This document shows, one piece after another, positions 54,721-62,605 of a stretch of DNA of 64,000 nt. Origin of the DNA: Lentzea xinjiangensis (lineage in GTDB: Bacteria > Actinomycetota > Actinomycetes > Mycobacteriales > Pseudonocardiaceae); NCBI RefSeq assembly GCF_900110955.1, contig NZ_FOFR01000008.1, positions 124,001 through 188,000 of the forward strand. Direction: 5' to 3'. The notes beneath the pieces were generated by a model that was given only the letters and a program-made list of their open reading frames with translations, was not told where the DNA came from and made no database searches. Numbering within the stretch: the first letter of the stretch is position 1; each line of letters starts with the position of its first letter. The translations under genes and the position numbers were made by a program.

Positions 54721-56646
54721 TCAGCCCACCTCCACCGGGATCTTGTCGATGCGGATGGCCGCGGCCTTGTACTCGGCGGTGCCGGCGATCGGGCAGGTCG
54801 CCTCGATCGTGAGCACGTTGACGTCGATCTCGTCCGGGAAGTGGAACGTCATGAACACCAGTCCCGGCTTGAGCCCGTCGTCGAACCGCACCGGCGCCTG
54901 GATCTGCCCGCGCCGGGACGTGATCCGCACCTGTTCGCCCTCCCGGACGCCGAGCGCCGCGGCGTCACGGGGGTGCAGGTCGAGCGTCTCGCCCCGGCGC
55001 AGCGGCGACTCGAAGCCGCCGGACTGGACGCCGGTGTTGTAGGAGTCGAGCCGCCGCCCGGTGGTGAGCCGGAACGGGAACTCCTCGGTCAGCTCGTCGA
55101 CCGGCGGGCTGTGCGGCACCGGCGAGAACGCGGCCGGCGTGCCGCGCTTGACCGGGTCGTCCTCCCACAGCCTGCCGTGCAGGAAGCTCGGTTCGAGGGA
55201 GTCCTCGCTCGGGCACGGCCACTGGATGCCGCCGAGCTCCTCCAGCCGCCGGTAGGACATGCCGGTGTGCAACGGGGACAGGCCGCGCAGCTCGTCCCAC
55301 ACGTCCTCGCCGGTCTTGTGCTGCCAGTCCGCGCCGAGCCGCCGCGCGATCTCGCCCATGATCTCGATGTCGTCGCGCGCGCCCTCCGGCGGTGTGAGGG
55401 CCTTGCGCACCCGCTGGACGCGCCGCTCGCTGTTGGTGAACGTGCCGTCGGTCTCGCACCAGGCGGCCGCCGCCGGGAGCACGACGTGGGCGAGCTGCGC
55501 GGTCTTGGTGAGGAAGATGTCCTGCACCACCACGTGGTCCAGGTTGGACAGCCGCTTGACCGTGTGCTCGCAGTCGGCCTCGGACTGCACCGGGTTCTCG
55601 CCGATGATGTAGACGGTGGTCAGGTCACCGCGTTCCATCGCCTCCAGCATCTGGGTGAGGTTCCAACCCTTCTGCGGCGGCACGTCGGCACCCCACGCCG
55701 TGTTGAACTTCGCGACGACGTCCGGGTCGGTGACGTCCTGGAAGCCCGGCAGCCGGTCGGGGATGGCGCCCATGTCGCCACCGCCCTGCACGTTGTTCTG
55801 GCCCCGCAACGGGTTCAGTCCCGCGCCGTACCTCCCGACCTGGCCGGTGAGCAGCGACAGGTTGATGAGGCTCAGCACGTTGTCGGTGCCGTTGTGGTGC
55901 TCGGTGATGCCGAGCGTCCAGCTCAGCTGCGCGCGGTCCGCCTTGGCGTAGGCGTGCGCGAGCTCGCGGATCAGCTCGGCCGGCACCCCGGTCTCCAGCT
56001 CGGCGACCGGCAGCGTCCACGGCTCGACGGCCTTCACGAAGTCCGCGTAGCCCTCGGTGGCGCGGTCGACGAACGACTGGTTGACCAGTCCCGAGGCGAT
56101 GATCTCGCGGGCGATGGCGTGGGCCAGCGGGATGTCCGTGCCGACGTTGAGCCGCAGCCACCGGTGCGCCCACTTGCCCGTGCTGGTCAGCCTCGGGTCG
56201 ACCACGTAGAGCCGCGCGCCCCGGTTGACCGCCTTCAGCACGTGCTGGAAGAAGATCGGGTGCGCCTCGCGGGCGTTGGAGCCCCACAGCACGATCAGGT
56301 CGGCGTCCTCGATCTCCTGGTAGGAGGAGGTGCCACCGCCGCTGCCGAACACCTTGGCCAGCCCCGCCACGCTCGGGGCGTGGCACGTGCGGTTGCACGA
56401 GTCGACGTTGTTCGTCCCGATCACCGCGCGCGTGAACTTCTGGGCCATGTAGTTCATCTCGTTGGTGGCCCGCGCGCACGAGAACATGCCGAACGCGTCC
56501 GGCCCGCCCCGCGCGACGTTGCGGCGGAAGCCCTCCGCCGCAACGTCCAGGGCCTCGTCCCAGGTGGCCGGCCGCAGCACACCCGCCTCCCGCACCAAGG
56601 GCTGGGTCAGCCGCACGTAGGGCTCGGTCTTCTTCCGCCTGCTCAT
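54721..56646 (-). CDS. Formate dehydrogenase molybdopterin catalytic subunit lacking its N-terminal Fe-S domain
   Basis: 641-residue molybdopterin oxidoreductase predicted to oxidise formate to CO2 in the cytoplasm. NVDSCNRTCHAPSVAGL holds the likely Mo-ligating Cys88, so selenocysteine is not needed. Downstream motifs for the two molybdopterin guanine dinucleotides include LIVLWGSNAREAHPIFFQHVLKA, GITEHHNGTDNVLSLINLSLLTGQVGRYGAGLNPLRGQNNVQGGGDMG and a C-terminal domain (FRLTTGRRLDSYNTGVQSG). The usual N-terminal CxxCxxxC [4Fe-4S] domain is absent and is found on the separate Fe-S subunit. ATG 56646 is preferred because GGAGGTG precedes it; ATG 56667 would overlap the GntR-type site. First gene of the operon. 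Confidence 0.9.
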   Translation of the reverse strand: MSRRKKTEPYVRLTQPLVREAGVLRPATWDEALDVAAEGFRRNVARGGPDAFGMFSCARATNEMNYMAQKFTRAVIGTNNVDSCNRTCHAPSVAGLAKVFGSGGGTSSYQEIEDADLIVLWGSNAREAHPIFFQHVLKAVNRGARLYVVDPRLTSTGKWAHRWLRLNVGTDIPLAHAIAREIIASGLVNQSFVDRATEGYADFVKAVEPWTLPVAELETGVPAELIRELAHAYAKADRAQLSWTLGITEHHNGTDNVLSLINLSLLTGQVGRYGAGLNPLRGQNNVQGGGDMGAIPDRLPGFQDVTDPDVVAKFNTAWGADVPPQKGWNLTQMLEAMERGDLTTVYIIGENPVQSEADCEHTVKRLSNLDHVVVQDIFLTKTAQLAHVVLPAAAAWCETDGTFTNSERRVQRVRKALTPPEGARDDIEIMGEIARRLGADWQHKTGEDVWDELRGLSPLHTGMSYRRLEELGGIQWPCPSEDSLEPSFLHGRLWEDDPVKRGTPAAFSPVPHSPPVDELTEEFPFRLTTGRRLDSYNTGVQSGGFESPLRRGETLDLHPRDAAALGVREGEQVRITSRRGQIQAPVRFDDGLKPGLVFMTFHFPDEIDVNVLTIEATCPIAGTAEYKAAAIRIDKIPVEVG

Positions 56647-56664
56647 CGCGACACCTCCGGTCTC

Positions 56665-56679
56665 CATACTGTATGCAAT
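56665..56679. promoter_or_regulatory. GntR-type operator upstream of the formate dehydrogenase operon
   Basis: On the reverse strand it reads ATTGCATACAGTATG: half-sites GCATAC and GTATG separated by one base. It lies just before the catalytic-subunit ribosome binding site and shares 14 bases with the site at 58260. Confidence 0.65.
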
Positions 56680-56743
56680 CTGCGGCCCGCGCTAGCCCCA
56701 TTTCCGTCGCGGCACCGGACCGGCGCCACCGGCCGACCCGGCG

Positions 56744-57260
56744 TCAGCCCCGGACCGCGTACGAGTGCGCGCCCGTCCCCGCGAGCTTCCCGCCGGCCAC
56801 CTCAGCCCACCGCGCCACCGACCGGGAGGCGATCTCATCGTCCGCCGGTGCCAGCAGGACGTAGCGCTCCTCGTACAGCGGCAGGGCGCGGACCGAGCCG
56901 TCGACGCAGGTCATCGTGATGTCGAGCTCGAACTCGTCCAGCCGTCGCACGATCTCCTGCGACGACAACGACTCCGGCGTCACCCGCACGTCGGGTGACG
57001 CCGGCGGAACGGCGCGGCCGGCAGGGCGGTGGGGATGGCGCCGATCCGCAACACACCGGAGAGCGACTGGCGCATGCGCGAGAAGTCCTGCCGCGGGGCA
57101 TCGCGGTCGGCGAGCACGCGGTGCGCCCACAGCAGGACGCGTTCGAGCTTGCTGATCGCCGCCGACAGCGACGGCTGCGAGACGTGGCAGGCCTCGGCCG
57201 CGCGGGCGAAGTGGCGTTCACGGGCCAGGGCGACCAGGTACTCGAGCTGGCGCAGCCAAC
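56744..57260 (-). pseudogene. Decayed LysR-family regulator gene
   Basis: Reading down the reverse strand, an N-terminal LysR HTH is clear (LRQLEYLVALARERHFARAAEACHVSQPSLSAAISKLER), but it has no start codon and lacks about 20 residues after SKLER, jumping in frame to VLLWAHRVLADRDAPRQDFSRMRQSLSGVLRIGAIPTALPA. Near 57000 the frame shifts: RRRHP is followed in another frame by PDVRVTPESLSSQEIVRRLDEFELDITMTCVDG and LPLYEERYVLLAPADDE. The reading then stops at 56744, well short of a normal 300-residue protein. At least four lesions are visible. LysR regulators often flank FDH operons (fdsR in Cupriavidus), so this was probably the operon's old regulator. Confidence 0.85.
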
Positions 57261-57262
57261 AA

Positions 57263-58240
57263 CTACGACACCAGCGACGTGCGCGAGAGGAGGTCGATCG
57301 CCGCGTAGACGTGCCGCAGCGTCGGCGCCGGCACGCGGGTCAGCTCGGCGATCTCCACCACCGCGCCGATGATCGCGTCGATCTCCAGCCGCTTGCCCGC
57401 TTCGAGGTCCTGCAGCATCGAGGTCTTGTGGTGCCCGACGCGGCGGGCGCCGTCGATGCGCTTGTCGATGGAGATCTTCGGGTCGCAGCCCGCGGCGCGC
57501 GCGATGGTCAGGGTCTCGGCCATCATCTGGGCCACCAGGTCGCGGCTGTCGGAGTGGTCGCAGATCTCCGCCATCGTCGCGCGGGTCAGCGCGCTCAACG
57601 GGTTGAAGGCCACGTTGCCCATCAGCTTGATCCAGATGTCCTCGCGGACGTCCTCCTCCACCGGGCACTTCAGCCCACCCGCGATCATGGCCTCGCTCAG
57701 CGCCGTGCAGCGCGGCGAGATCGACCGGTCCGGCTCGCCGATCGAGAACCGCGTGCCCTCCAGGTGCCGGACCACGCCCGGCGCCTCGATCTCGGTCGAG
57801 CAGTAGACGACGCAGCCGATCGCCCGTTCCATGGGCAGTACGGCGGTGACGGAGCCACCGGGATCCACGGCCTCGATCCGGCGCCCTTCGAGCGGATGCC
57901 CTGTCATGCCGTGGAAGTACCACCAGGGGATCCCGTTCTGCGCCGCGATCACGGCGGTGCGCGGCCCCATGAGCGGCGCCAGCAGCTCTCCCGAGGACGC
58001 GTACGAGTACGCCTTCAGGCCGAGGAAGACGTAGTCGGCCTCGCCCACCTCGCCGGGATCGGAGGTCACGGGTGGCCGCGCGGTGAAGTCACCGCGCGGG
58101 CTCAGCACCCGCACGCCGCGCTCCCGCATGGCGGCGAGATGGGCTCCGCGGGCGATCAGGTGGACTTCCACGCCCGCACGGTGCAAGGCCGCACCGACGT
58201 AGGCACCGATCGCCCCGGCTCCGAGAACAGCGATCTTCAT
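57263..58240 (-). CDS. Ketopantoate-reductase-like NAD(P)-dependent oxidoreductase
   Basis: 325 residues. An N-terminal Rossmann domain (KIAVLGAGAIGAYVGAALHRAGVEVHLIARGAH) and the ApbA/PanE core (FLGLKAYSYASSGELL; AAQNGIPWWYFHG; WIKLMGNVAFNPLSALTRATMAEI; TSMLQDLEAGKRLEIDAIIGAVVEIA) place it in the 2-dehydropantoate 2-reductase family. In catabolic loci such proteins often reduce other 2-oxo acids or oxidise 2-hydroxy acids, so pantothenate synthesis is not assumed. ATG 58240 lies 20 bp from the GntR-type site at 58260, and the gene is divergent from the GntR regulator. Confidence 0.85.
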   Translation of the reverse strand: MKIAVLGAGAIGAYVGAALHRAGVEVHLIARGAHLAAMRERGVRVLSPRGDFTARPPVTSDPGEVGEADYVFLGLKAYSYASSGELLAPLMGPRTAVIAAQNGIPWWYFHGMTGHPLEGRRIEAVDPGGSVTAVLPMERAIGCVVYCSTEIEAPGVVRHLEGTRFSIGEPDRSISPRCTALSEAMIAGGLKCPVEEDVREDIWIKLMGNVAFNPLSALTRATMAEICDHSDSRDLVAQMMAETLTIARAAGCDPKISIDKRIDGARRVGHHKTSMLQDLEAGKRLEIDAIIGAVVEIAELTRVPAPTLRHVYAAIDLLSRTSLVS

Positions 58241-58259
58241 GTCACGCCCCGATCGTCAT

Positions 58260-58275
58260 ATTGCATACAGTATAC
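58260..58275. promoter_or_regulatory. GntR-type operator between the divergent reductase and regulator genes
   Basis: ATTGCATACAGTATAC: half-sites GCATAC and GTATAC with a one-base spacer. It matches the formate dehydrogenase operon site and lies immediately upstream of the reductase start. Confidence 0.65.
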
Positions 58276-58307
58276 ATAAGACGGCGTGCCGTTCAGAAAT
58301 GCTTTTT

Positions 58308-58327
58308 GCATACCAAAACCTGTATTC
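58308..58327. promoter_or_regulatory. GntR-type operator directly before the regulator start
   Basis: GCATAC-CAAAACCT-GTATTC: the same half-sites as the neighbouring site but with an eight-base spacer. It ends 7 bp before the GntR start codon, consistent with autoregulation. Confidence 0.55.
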
Positions 58328-58334
58328 TGTCCGA

Positions 58335-59048
58335 ATGACCTCTTCGCCCAGTGGCCGCCGGGCCGCCCGCGGGCCGCTCAGCGCCGCGGCGAGCCGCCGC
58401 GTCGAACGGCCCGCGCCGCTGCGTCAAGCCGTCTACGACGCCCTGCTCGAGCTCATCGTCAACCGCACCCTCGCCCCCGGCCAGCACCTGGTCGAGGCCG
58501 AGCTCGCCGAGTACCTGGGTGTGAGCAGGCAGCCGGTGCGCGAGGCCCTGCAACGGCTGCAGACCGACGGCTGGGTCGACCTGCGGCCGGCCCAGGGCGC
58601 TTTCGTGCACACCCCGACCGAGGAGGAGGCCGACCAGCTGCTCGCCGTGCGCAGCGTGCTCGAAACCTACTCCGCCAAGCTCGCGGCCGAGCACGCGACC
58701 GCAGAGGACGTGAAGCAGCTCAAGAAGCTGCAGAAGGCCGGTGAGGACGCGCTGGCCGCCGCCGACGTGGACCGCCTGGTCGAGGCGAACGCCAACCTGC
58801 ACGCGACCGTCGCGACGATCGGCCGCAACAAGGTCCTGGCCGAGATGATCGGGCTCGTCGACCGCCGGGTCCGCTGGTACTACACGCCGATCGCCCGCCC
58901 GCGCAGCCGGGACTCGTGGAACGAGCACGCCGAGCTGATCGCCGCCATCGCCGACGGCGACGCCGAGCGGGCCGGCGAGGTCATGCACCGCCACGCGGAG
59001 CTGACCCGCCAGACCTACCACGACCGGAAGACCGAGGAGGACGGCTGA
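58335..59048 (+). CDS. GntR-family regulator (FadR/FCD subfamily)
   Basis: 237 residues. The N-terminal winged helix (about 25-95; PLRQAVYDALLELIVNRTLAPGQHLVEAELAEYLGVSRQPVREALQRLQTDGWVDLRPAQGAFV) is followed by an all-helical FCD ligand-binding domain with probable metal/ligand histidines (LVEANANLHATVA; WNEHAELIAAIADGD; VMHRHAELTRQTYH). ATG 58335 is chosen because the open frame upstream runs through operator-like sequence. FCD regulators usually respond to small organic acids. Four matching operator-like sites surround its own gene, the reductase, the formate dehydrogenase operon and the region before a small ORF, which suggests local control of the whole catabolic block. Confidence 0.9.
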   Translation: MTSSPSGRRAARGPLSAAASRRVERPAPLRQAVYDALLELIVNRTLAPGQHLVEAELAEYLGVSRQPVREALQRLQTDGWVDLRPAQGAFVHTPTEEEADQLLAVRSVLETYSAKLAAEHATAEDVKQLKKLQKAGEDALAAADVDRLVEANANLHATVATIGRNKVLAEMIGLVDRRVRWYYTPIARPRSRDSWNEHAELIAAIADGDAERAGEVMHRHAELTRQTYHDRKTEEDG

Positions 59049-59056
59049 GTCGTCCC

Positions 59057-59105
59057 TCGCGGATCACCCAAAACGGTCATTTGGTATCGAACGGGTGATC
59101 CGCGA
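59057..59105. terminator. Long-stem hairpin after the GntR gene
   Basis: A 13-bp perfect stem (59057-59069 with 59093-59105) closes a 23-base loop, starting 9 bp after the regulator's stop codon. It may be a terminator or, given the loop size, a protein-binding inverted repeat. Confidence 0.5.
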
Positions 59106-59122
59106 CACGATGGCGTTCGATT

Positions 59123-59142
59123 GCATACAAAACGCAGTATGC
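59123..59142. promoter_or_regulatory. GntR-type operator upstream of a small ORF
   Basis: GCATAC-AAAACGCA-GTATGC: perfectly inverted half-sites with an eight-base spacer, the same geometry as the site at 58308. It lies 150 bp before the small ORF at 59294. Confidence 0.6.
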
Positions 59143-59293
59143 TGAATCGCGTCAGGGATGGGGTCGGCGGGGGCCCGGAACGGGTACCCGCGGGAGAGCA
59201 CCCCGGCCGCAACCCTGGTACTCCCGTGCGGCAGTGCCTTCCGGGCCGCCGCGCGCCTCGGAAGCCGCCATCGACGCTGAGAGAAGGAAAGTC

Positions 59294-59494
59294 ATGTCCC
59301 GCTTCAAGGACTTCGCGCGGTCGCTGACCCGGCCGCGCCAGGGATCCTCCGCCGACGGCCGCGCGATCGGCCTCGGGTTGTCCGCCGCGCTGGACGAGCA
59401 GCGCAGGGACGCCGAGGCCGTCGCGGCCGTGCCCAGGACGCTCCGCCCCGGTTCGCAGGGCGAGAACGCCGAGGACCGCACCCTTCACGGCTGA
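59294..59494 (+). CDS. Small hypothetical protein (66 residues)
   Basis: A short basic/polar protein (MSRFKDFARSLTRPRQGSSADGR...), with no membrane segment or recognised domain. The ribosome-binding sequence AGAAGGAAAG sits 4-12 bp before the ATG. A GntR-type site lies upstream, which favours a real transcript. Its end overlaps the convergent TerC gene by 10 bp. I do not recognise it. The 245 bp between the regulator and this ORF otherwise hold the hairpin and operator. Confidence 0.5.
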   Translation: MSRFKDFARSLTRPRQGSSADGRAIGLGLSAALDEQRRDAEAVAAVPRTLRPGSQGENAEDRTLHG

Positions 59495-60501
59495 GTGCCC
59501 CTCACCGGAGCGTCCTCGCTCCGCTGCGCGCTCTCGGCCCCCTCGACGGCGGACCGGGCGGCCCGCCGGGAGGTGTGCAGGCTCCACACCGTGGTGATGG
59601 CGAGCGTCACCACGATCACCCCGAGCGACACCGCGATCGGGATCTCCGGAGCCCACGGGACGCCGTGGTGGTGCATCGCCTCGAAGATGAGCTTGACCCC
59701 GATGAACGCGAGCACCACCGCGAGGCCCTTGCTGAGGTGCACCAGGCGGTCCAGCAGCCCGCCCACCAGGAAGAAGAGCTGGCGCAGGCCCATCAACGCG
59801 AACGCGTTGGCGGTCAGCACCAGGTAGGGCTCCTTGGTGAGGCCGAAGATCGCCGGGATCGAGTCGACCGCGAACAGCAGGTCCGTGGTGCCGACCGCGA
59901 CCATGACGATCAGCATGGGCGTGACCACACGCTTGCCGTCGACGCGCGTCGTCAGCGCGGCACCGTGGTAGACCGTGGTCGCCGGCAGGAACCTCTTCAC
60001 CGCGCGCAGAGCGGCGTTCTCCGGGACGTCGGCCTCCTCGGTCTCGTCCTGCTTCACCAGCTTCCACGCGGTGAAGATCAGGAAGGCGCCGAAGAAGTAG
60101 AACAACCAGTCGAACCGCGAGATCGCCTGTGCGCCGAGCGCGATGAACACCGCTCGCAGCAGCAGGGCCAGGACGATGCCGACGATGAGCACCTTCTGCC
60201 GGTACTCCCGCGGCACGGCGAACCTGGCCATGATGATCACGAACACGAACAGGTTGTCGACGCTCAGCGAGTACTCGGTGATCCAGCCCGCGAAGAACTC
60301 GCCGCCGCGGCCGGGCCCGGCGAACACCGTGACGCCGAGTCCGAACAGGACGGCCAGCCCGACGTAGAAGAGCACCCAGCACAACGACTCGCGGAACGAC
60401 GGCTCGTGCGGTTTGCGCACCACCAGGTAGAAGTCGAACGCGATGATGGCGGCGATGCCGCCCATGGTCGCGATCCACACCCAGACAGGTAGATCCAGCA
60501 T
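59485..60501 (-). CDS. TerC/Alx-family integral membrane protein
   Basis: 338 residues with about nine membrane helices. TerC hallmarks: the acidic membrane motifs AFDFYLVVR and LSVDNLFVFVIIM in the first half and FAVDSIPAIFGLT in the second, with FFLVGGLLDRLVHL and FIGVKLIFEAMHHHG near the end. The family moves or handles metal ions (Mn2+ for Alx and related proteins) and is linked to tellurite and oxidative stress; the exact substrate is unsettled. A variable cytoplasmic loop (about 150-195) and a charged tail are present. It is the last of three reverse-strand membrane-protein genes, beginning 21 bp beyond the small membrane protein gene. Confidence 0.9.
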   Translation of the reverse strand: MLDLPVWVWIATMGGIAAIIAFDFYLVVRKPHEPSFRESLCWVLFYVGLAVLFGLGVTVFAGPGRGGEFFAGWITEYSLSVDNLFVFVIIMARFAVPREYRQKVLIVGIVLALLLRAVFIALGAQAISRFDWLFYFFGAFLIFTAWKLVKQDETEEADVPENAALRAVKRFLPATTVYHGAALTTRVDGKRVVTPMLIVMVAVGTTDLLFAVDSIPAIFGLTKEPYLVLTANAFALMGLRQLFFLVGGLLDRLVHLSKGLAVVLAFIGVKLIFEAMHHHGVPWAPEIPIAVSLGVIVVTLAITTVWSLHTSRRAARSAVEGAESAQRSEDAPVRGTQP

Positions 60502-60522
60502 TCTCGCTCCTCCGGCGGAAGG

Positions 60523-60945
60523 TCAGCGGGACGTGGTGGCGGCGCGCACGCGCAGGCGCAGTGCGATCCGCTCGTGCAGCCACAGGAAACCGATCGCCCA
60601 GCCGAGGCTCACGATCCCCTGGTAGGCGAGGAAGCCGGCCAGGTCGGGGGGAAACCGGACCTGGCCGGTGAGCACCAGGCCCACGGTGAGCTCGTGCACC
60701 AGCCTGGCCAGCGGGAAACCCGCCAGCCAGAACAGCGCGACGGGGGCGAACCGCCCGCGCGAGAGCCGGCCCGACGCCAGCAGGACGCCGAGCCCGCCAC
60801 CGAGCACCGCGAGCGGCACCCCGAGCGCGAGCACCGTGAGCGCCGCCCACGGGAGGGGCTGGCCGACCAGGGCCGCCAGCCCACCCGCGACGACCCCTGC
60901 GGCGAGTCCGACCGCCGCACCGGGGACTGCTCGCACGGTCTCCAT
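60523..60945 (-). CDS. Small four-helix membrane protein
   Basis: 140 residues with four likely helices (VPGAAVGLAAGVVAGGLAALVG; WAALTVLALGVPLAVLGGGLGVLLA; FAPVALFWLAGFPLARLVHELTVGLVL; LAGFLAYQGIVSLGWAIGFLWLHE). It has no recognised domain. The start ATG overlaps the transporter stop as TGATG, so it is translationally coupled to the Nramp-like transporter and may be an accessory subunit of it. A much longer open frame extends upstream in antiphase to the transporter gene and is a shadow. Confidence 0.75.
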   Translation of the reverse strand: METVRAVPGAAVGLAAGVVAGGLAALVGQPLPWAALTVLALGVPLAVLGGGLGVLLASGRLSRGRFAPVALFWLAGFPLARLVHELTVGLVLTGQVRFPPDLAGFLAYQGIVSLGWAIGFLWLHERIALRLRVRAATTSR

Positions 60946-62453
60946 CAGTCGACCACGACGCCGAAGCGGACCAGGCTGTAGAAGAGCATGCCGAGGTAGA
61001 ACACGGCACCGAGCCCGATGATGACGTTCGTGACCAGCCTGGGGCGGATGGGTTTGGGCAGCATCCGGTTGTTCACCAGCAGCAGCACCACGCAGTAGGC
61101 CCCCATCGCGAACGTCGACAGGAACGCGAGGACGTCGAGGATCGCTCCCGGTCCGTCGGCCGGCCCCCACAACAGGATGACGATGCCGAACGTGATGACG
61201 CCCCACAGGAACCCCGCGTAGAGGTGCGACATGCCGAACCGCTTCGCACCGCGCACGAAGTGGTAGGCCATGTCGGCCTGGCCGCGGGAGAACGAGTCGA
61301 ACAGGCCCAGCGTGGCGTTCAGGCCGATCAACGCGATGAACCCGAGGAAGACCGCGCCGAGGACCGGTCCACCGGCGGAGGCGAACGCGTCCGACATGCC
61401 GTTGAGCGCCGCTTCCCGTTCGCCCGCCTCGATCAGCGCCTTCACGTCCGGGCTCTCCCGGTTGGCCGCCTGGGCGAGCACGGTGAAGGAGACGGTGACG
61501 AGCATCGTGATGCCCCAGAAGAGCAGCAGCGCGTCGAACGTCACCCAGCGCCGCCAGCCCTTCCACTTCGCCATCTCCGCCGGGTCCGACGTGTCGAACA
61601 TGAAGCCGCGGCTGGGCATCTCCTCCTCTTCGCCCGCGTGCCGCAGACCGCGCACCTTCGGGATGTGCGCACCCATGCCGGCGCCGCTGTCGCGCAGGTG
61701 CAGCGTGTACCACATCTGCTGCATGCCGGACGGGCCCGCGAAGGCGATCGAGCCGACGATGACCGGGAACCACGTCGCCGACATCGCCTCCGCCGGCAGG
61801 TAGCCGAACTGGAACATGCCGGTCACCGTGGTGACGAGGTCCTGCCACGTGCCGACCATCGCCGCGACGACGGCGGTGCTGACGACGAGCACGCCGATGA
61901 GGATGGACAGCAGGTTCTCGAGCAGGTTGTAGATGACCTTCGCCAGGCTGAACAGCACGCCGACCAGGACCAGGCCCACGCAGGCCGAGACCGCCCACGG
62001 GATGCCGGTGATCCGCTCCAGCGCCGCCGCGCCCGCGGAGAGGTGTCCCGGCCAGATGTAGACGGCCATCGCGACGACGAAGAAGAACCACATGATCGGT
62101 TTGAACACGCGGGCCGCGCCGAAGAAGATGCTCTCGCCCGTCGCCATGGCGTAGCGGGCCATCTCCAGCATCACGACGGCCTGCAGGGTCACGCCGATCA
62201 GGAAGAGCCATCGGATGTCCGGGCCGAACAACAGCACGAGCCGGGGCCACATGTAGGCCTCGCCCATGCCCACGCCGAGTGCCACCAGGAAGACGGTGGG
62301 GCCCAGCAGGTGGATCGACGGTGGCGCGTCGGGCAGTTTCCTGATGGGCATCGCTTCCAGCCTGCCCGCGGGCCAGACGCGCTCCTCGCGCTCCCCGGCT
62401 TTCCGGGGCGGCGAGGCCACCTCCGCACGGGCGACCAGATTTGGATCATCCAC
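60945..62453 (-). CDS. Nramp-fold transporter lacking the metal-binding motif
   Basis: 502 residues with about eleven membrane helices and the general layout of Nramp transporters (LGPTVFLVALGVGMGEAYMWPRL in helix 1; VIVGSIAFAGPSGMQQMWYTL in helix 6). Canonical Nramp metal ligands are DPGN in helix 1 and MPH in helix 6; here the corresponding stretches read GMGEA and SGMQQ, so divalent-metal transport is unlikely. A long loop of about 45 residues after helix 6 is rich in charged residues. GTG 62453 follows GGAGGT. In a locus for aldehyde, acid and formate catabolism, uptake of an organic solute is the most likely role, by inference only. Confidence 0.8.
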   Translation of the reverse strand: MDDPNLVARAEVASPPRKAGEREERVWPAGRLEAMPIRKLPDAPPSIHLLGPTVFLVALGVGMGEAYMWPRLVLLFGPDIRWLFLIGVTLQAVVMLEMARYAMATGESIFFGAARVFKPIMWFFFVVAMAVYIWPGHLSAGAAALERITGIPWAVSACVGLVLVGVLFSLAKVIYNLLENLLSILIGVLVVSTAVVAAMVGTWQDLVTTVTGMFQFGYLPAEAMSATWFPVIVGSIAFAGPSGMQQMWYTLHLRDSGAGMGAHIPKVRGLRHAGEEEEMPSRGFMFDTSDPAEMAKWKGWRRWVTFDALLLFWGITMLVTVSFTVLAQAANRESPDVKALIEAGEREAALNGMSDAFASAGGPVLGAVFLGFIALIGLNATLGLFDSFSRGQADMAYHFVRGAKRFGMSHLYAGFLWGVITFGIVILLWGPADGPGAILDVLAFLSTFAMGAYCVVLLLVNNRMLPKPIRPRLVTNVIIGLGAVFYLGMLFYSLVRFGVVVD

Positions 62454-62561
62454 GGTAAACGACCTCCAGAGGACCGGCTGTCTTCGTTGACCTCCCTGGC
62501 GGGTTCGCGACCGCGGGCGTGTTCACGGTCGCGGACGGGCCATCTCTCCCTTGCCGGCCAC

Positions 62562-62597
62562 GAGTGCTTTCCGCTGCCGCAGCAACGGAAAGCGCTC
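62562..62597. terminator. Terminator hairpin after the acyl-CoA ligase gene
   Basis: A 12-bp stem with one G-T wobble (62562-62573 with 62586-62597) and a 12-base loop, 9 bp beyond the ligase stop on the reverse strand. It separates the ligase from the transporter gene. Confidence 0.6.
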
Positions 62598-62605
62598 ACG
62601 ACCGC

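Noticed and set aside
52951-56646. Respiratory complex I genes (NuoE/F/G-like)
   Set aside because: Only E, F and G-like parts are present, with a formate-dehydrogenase-type molybdopterin chain (RTCHAPSV) and no other nuo genes.
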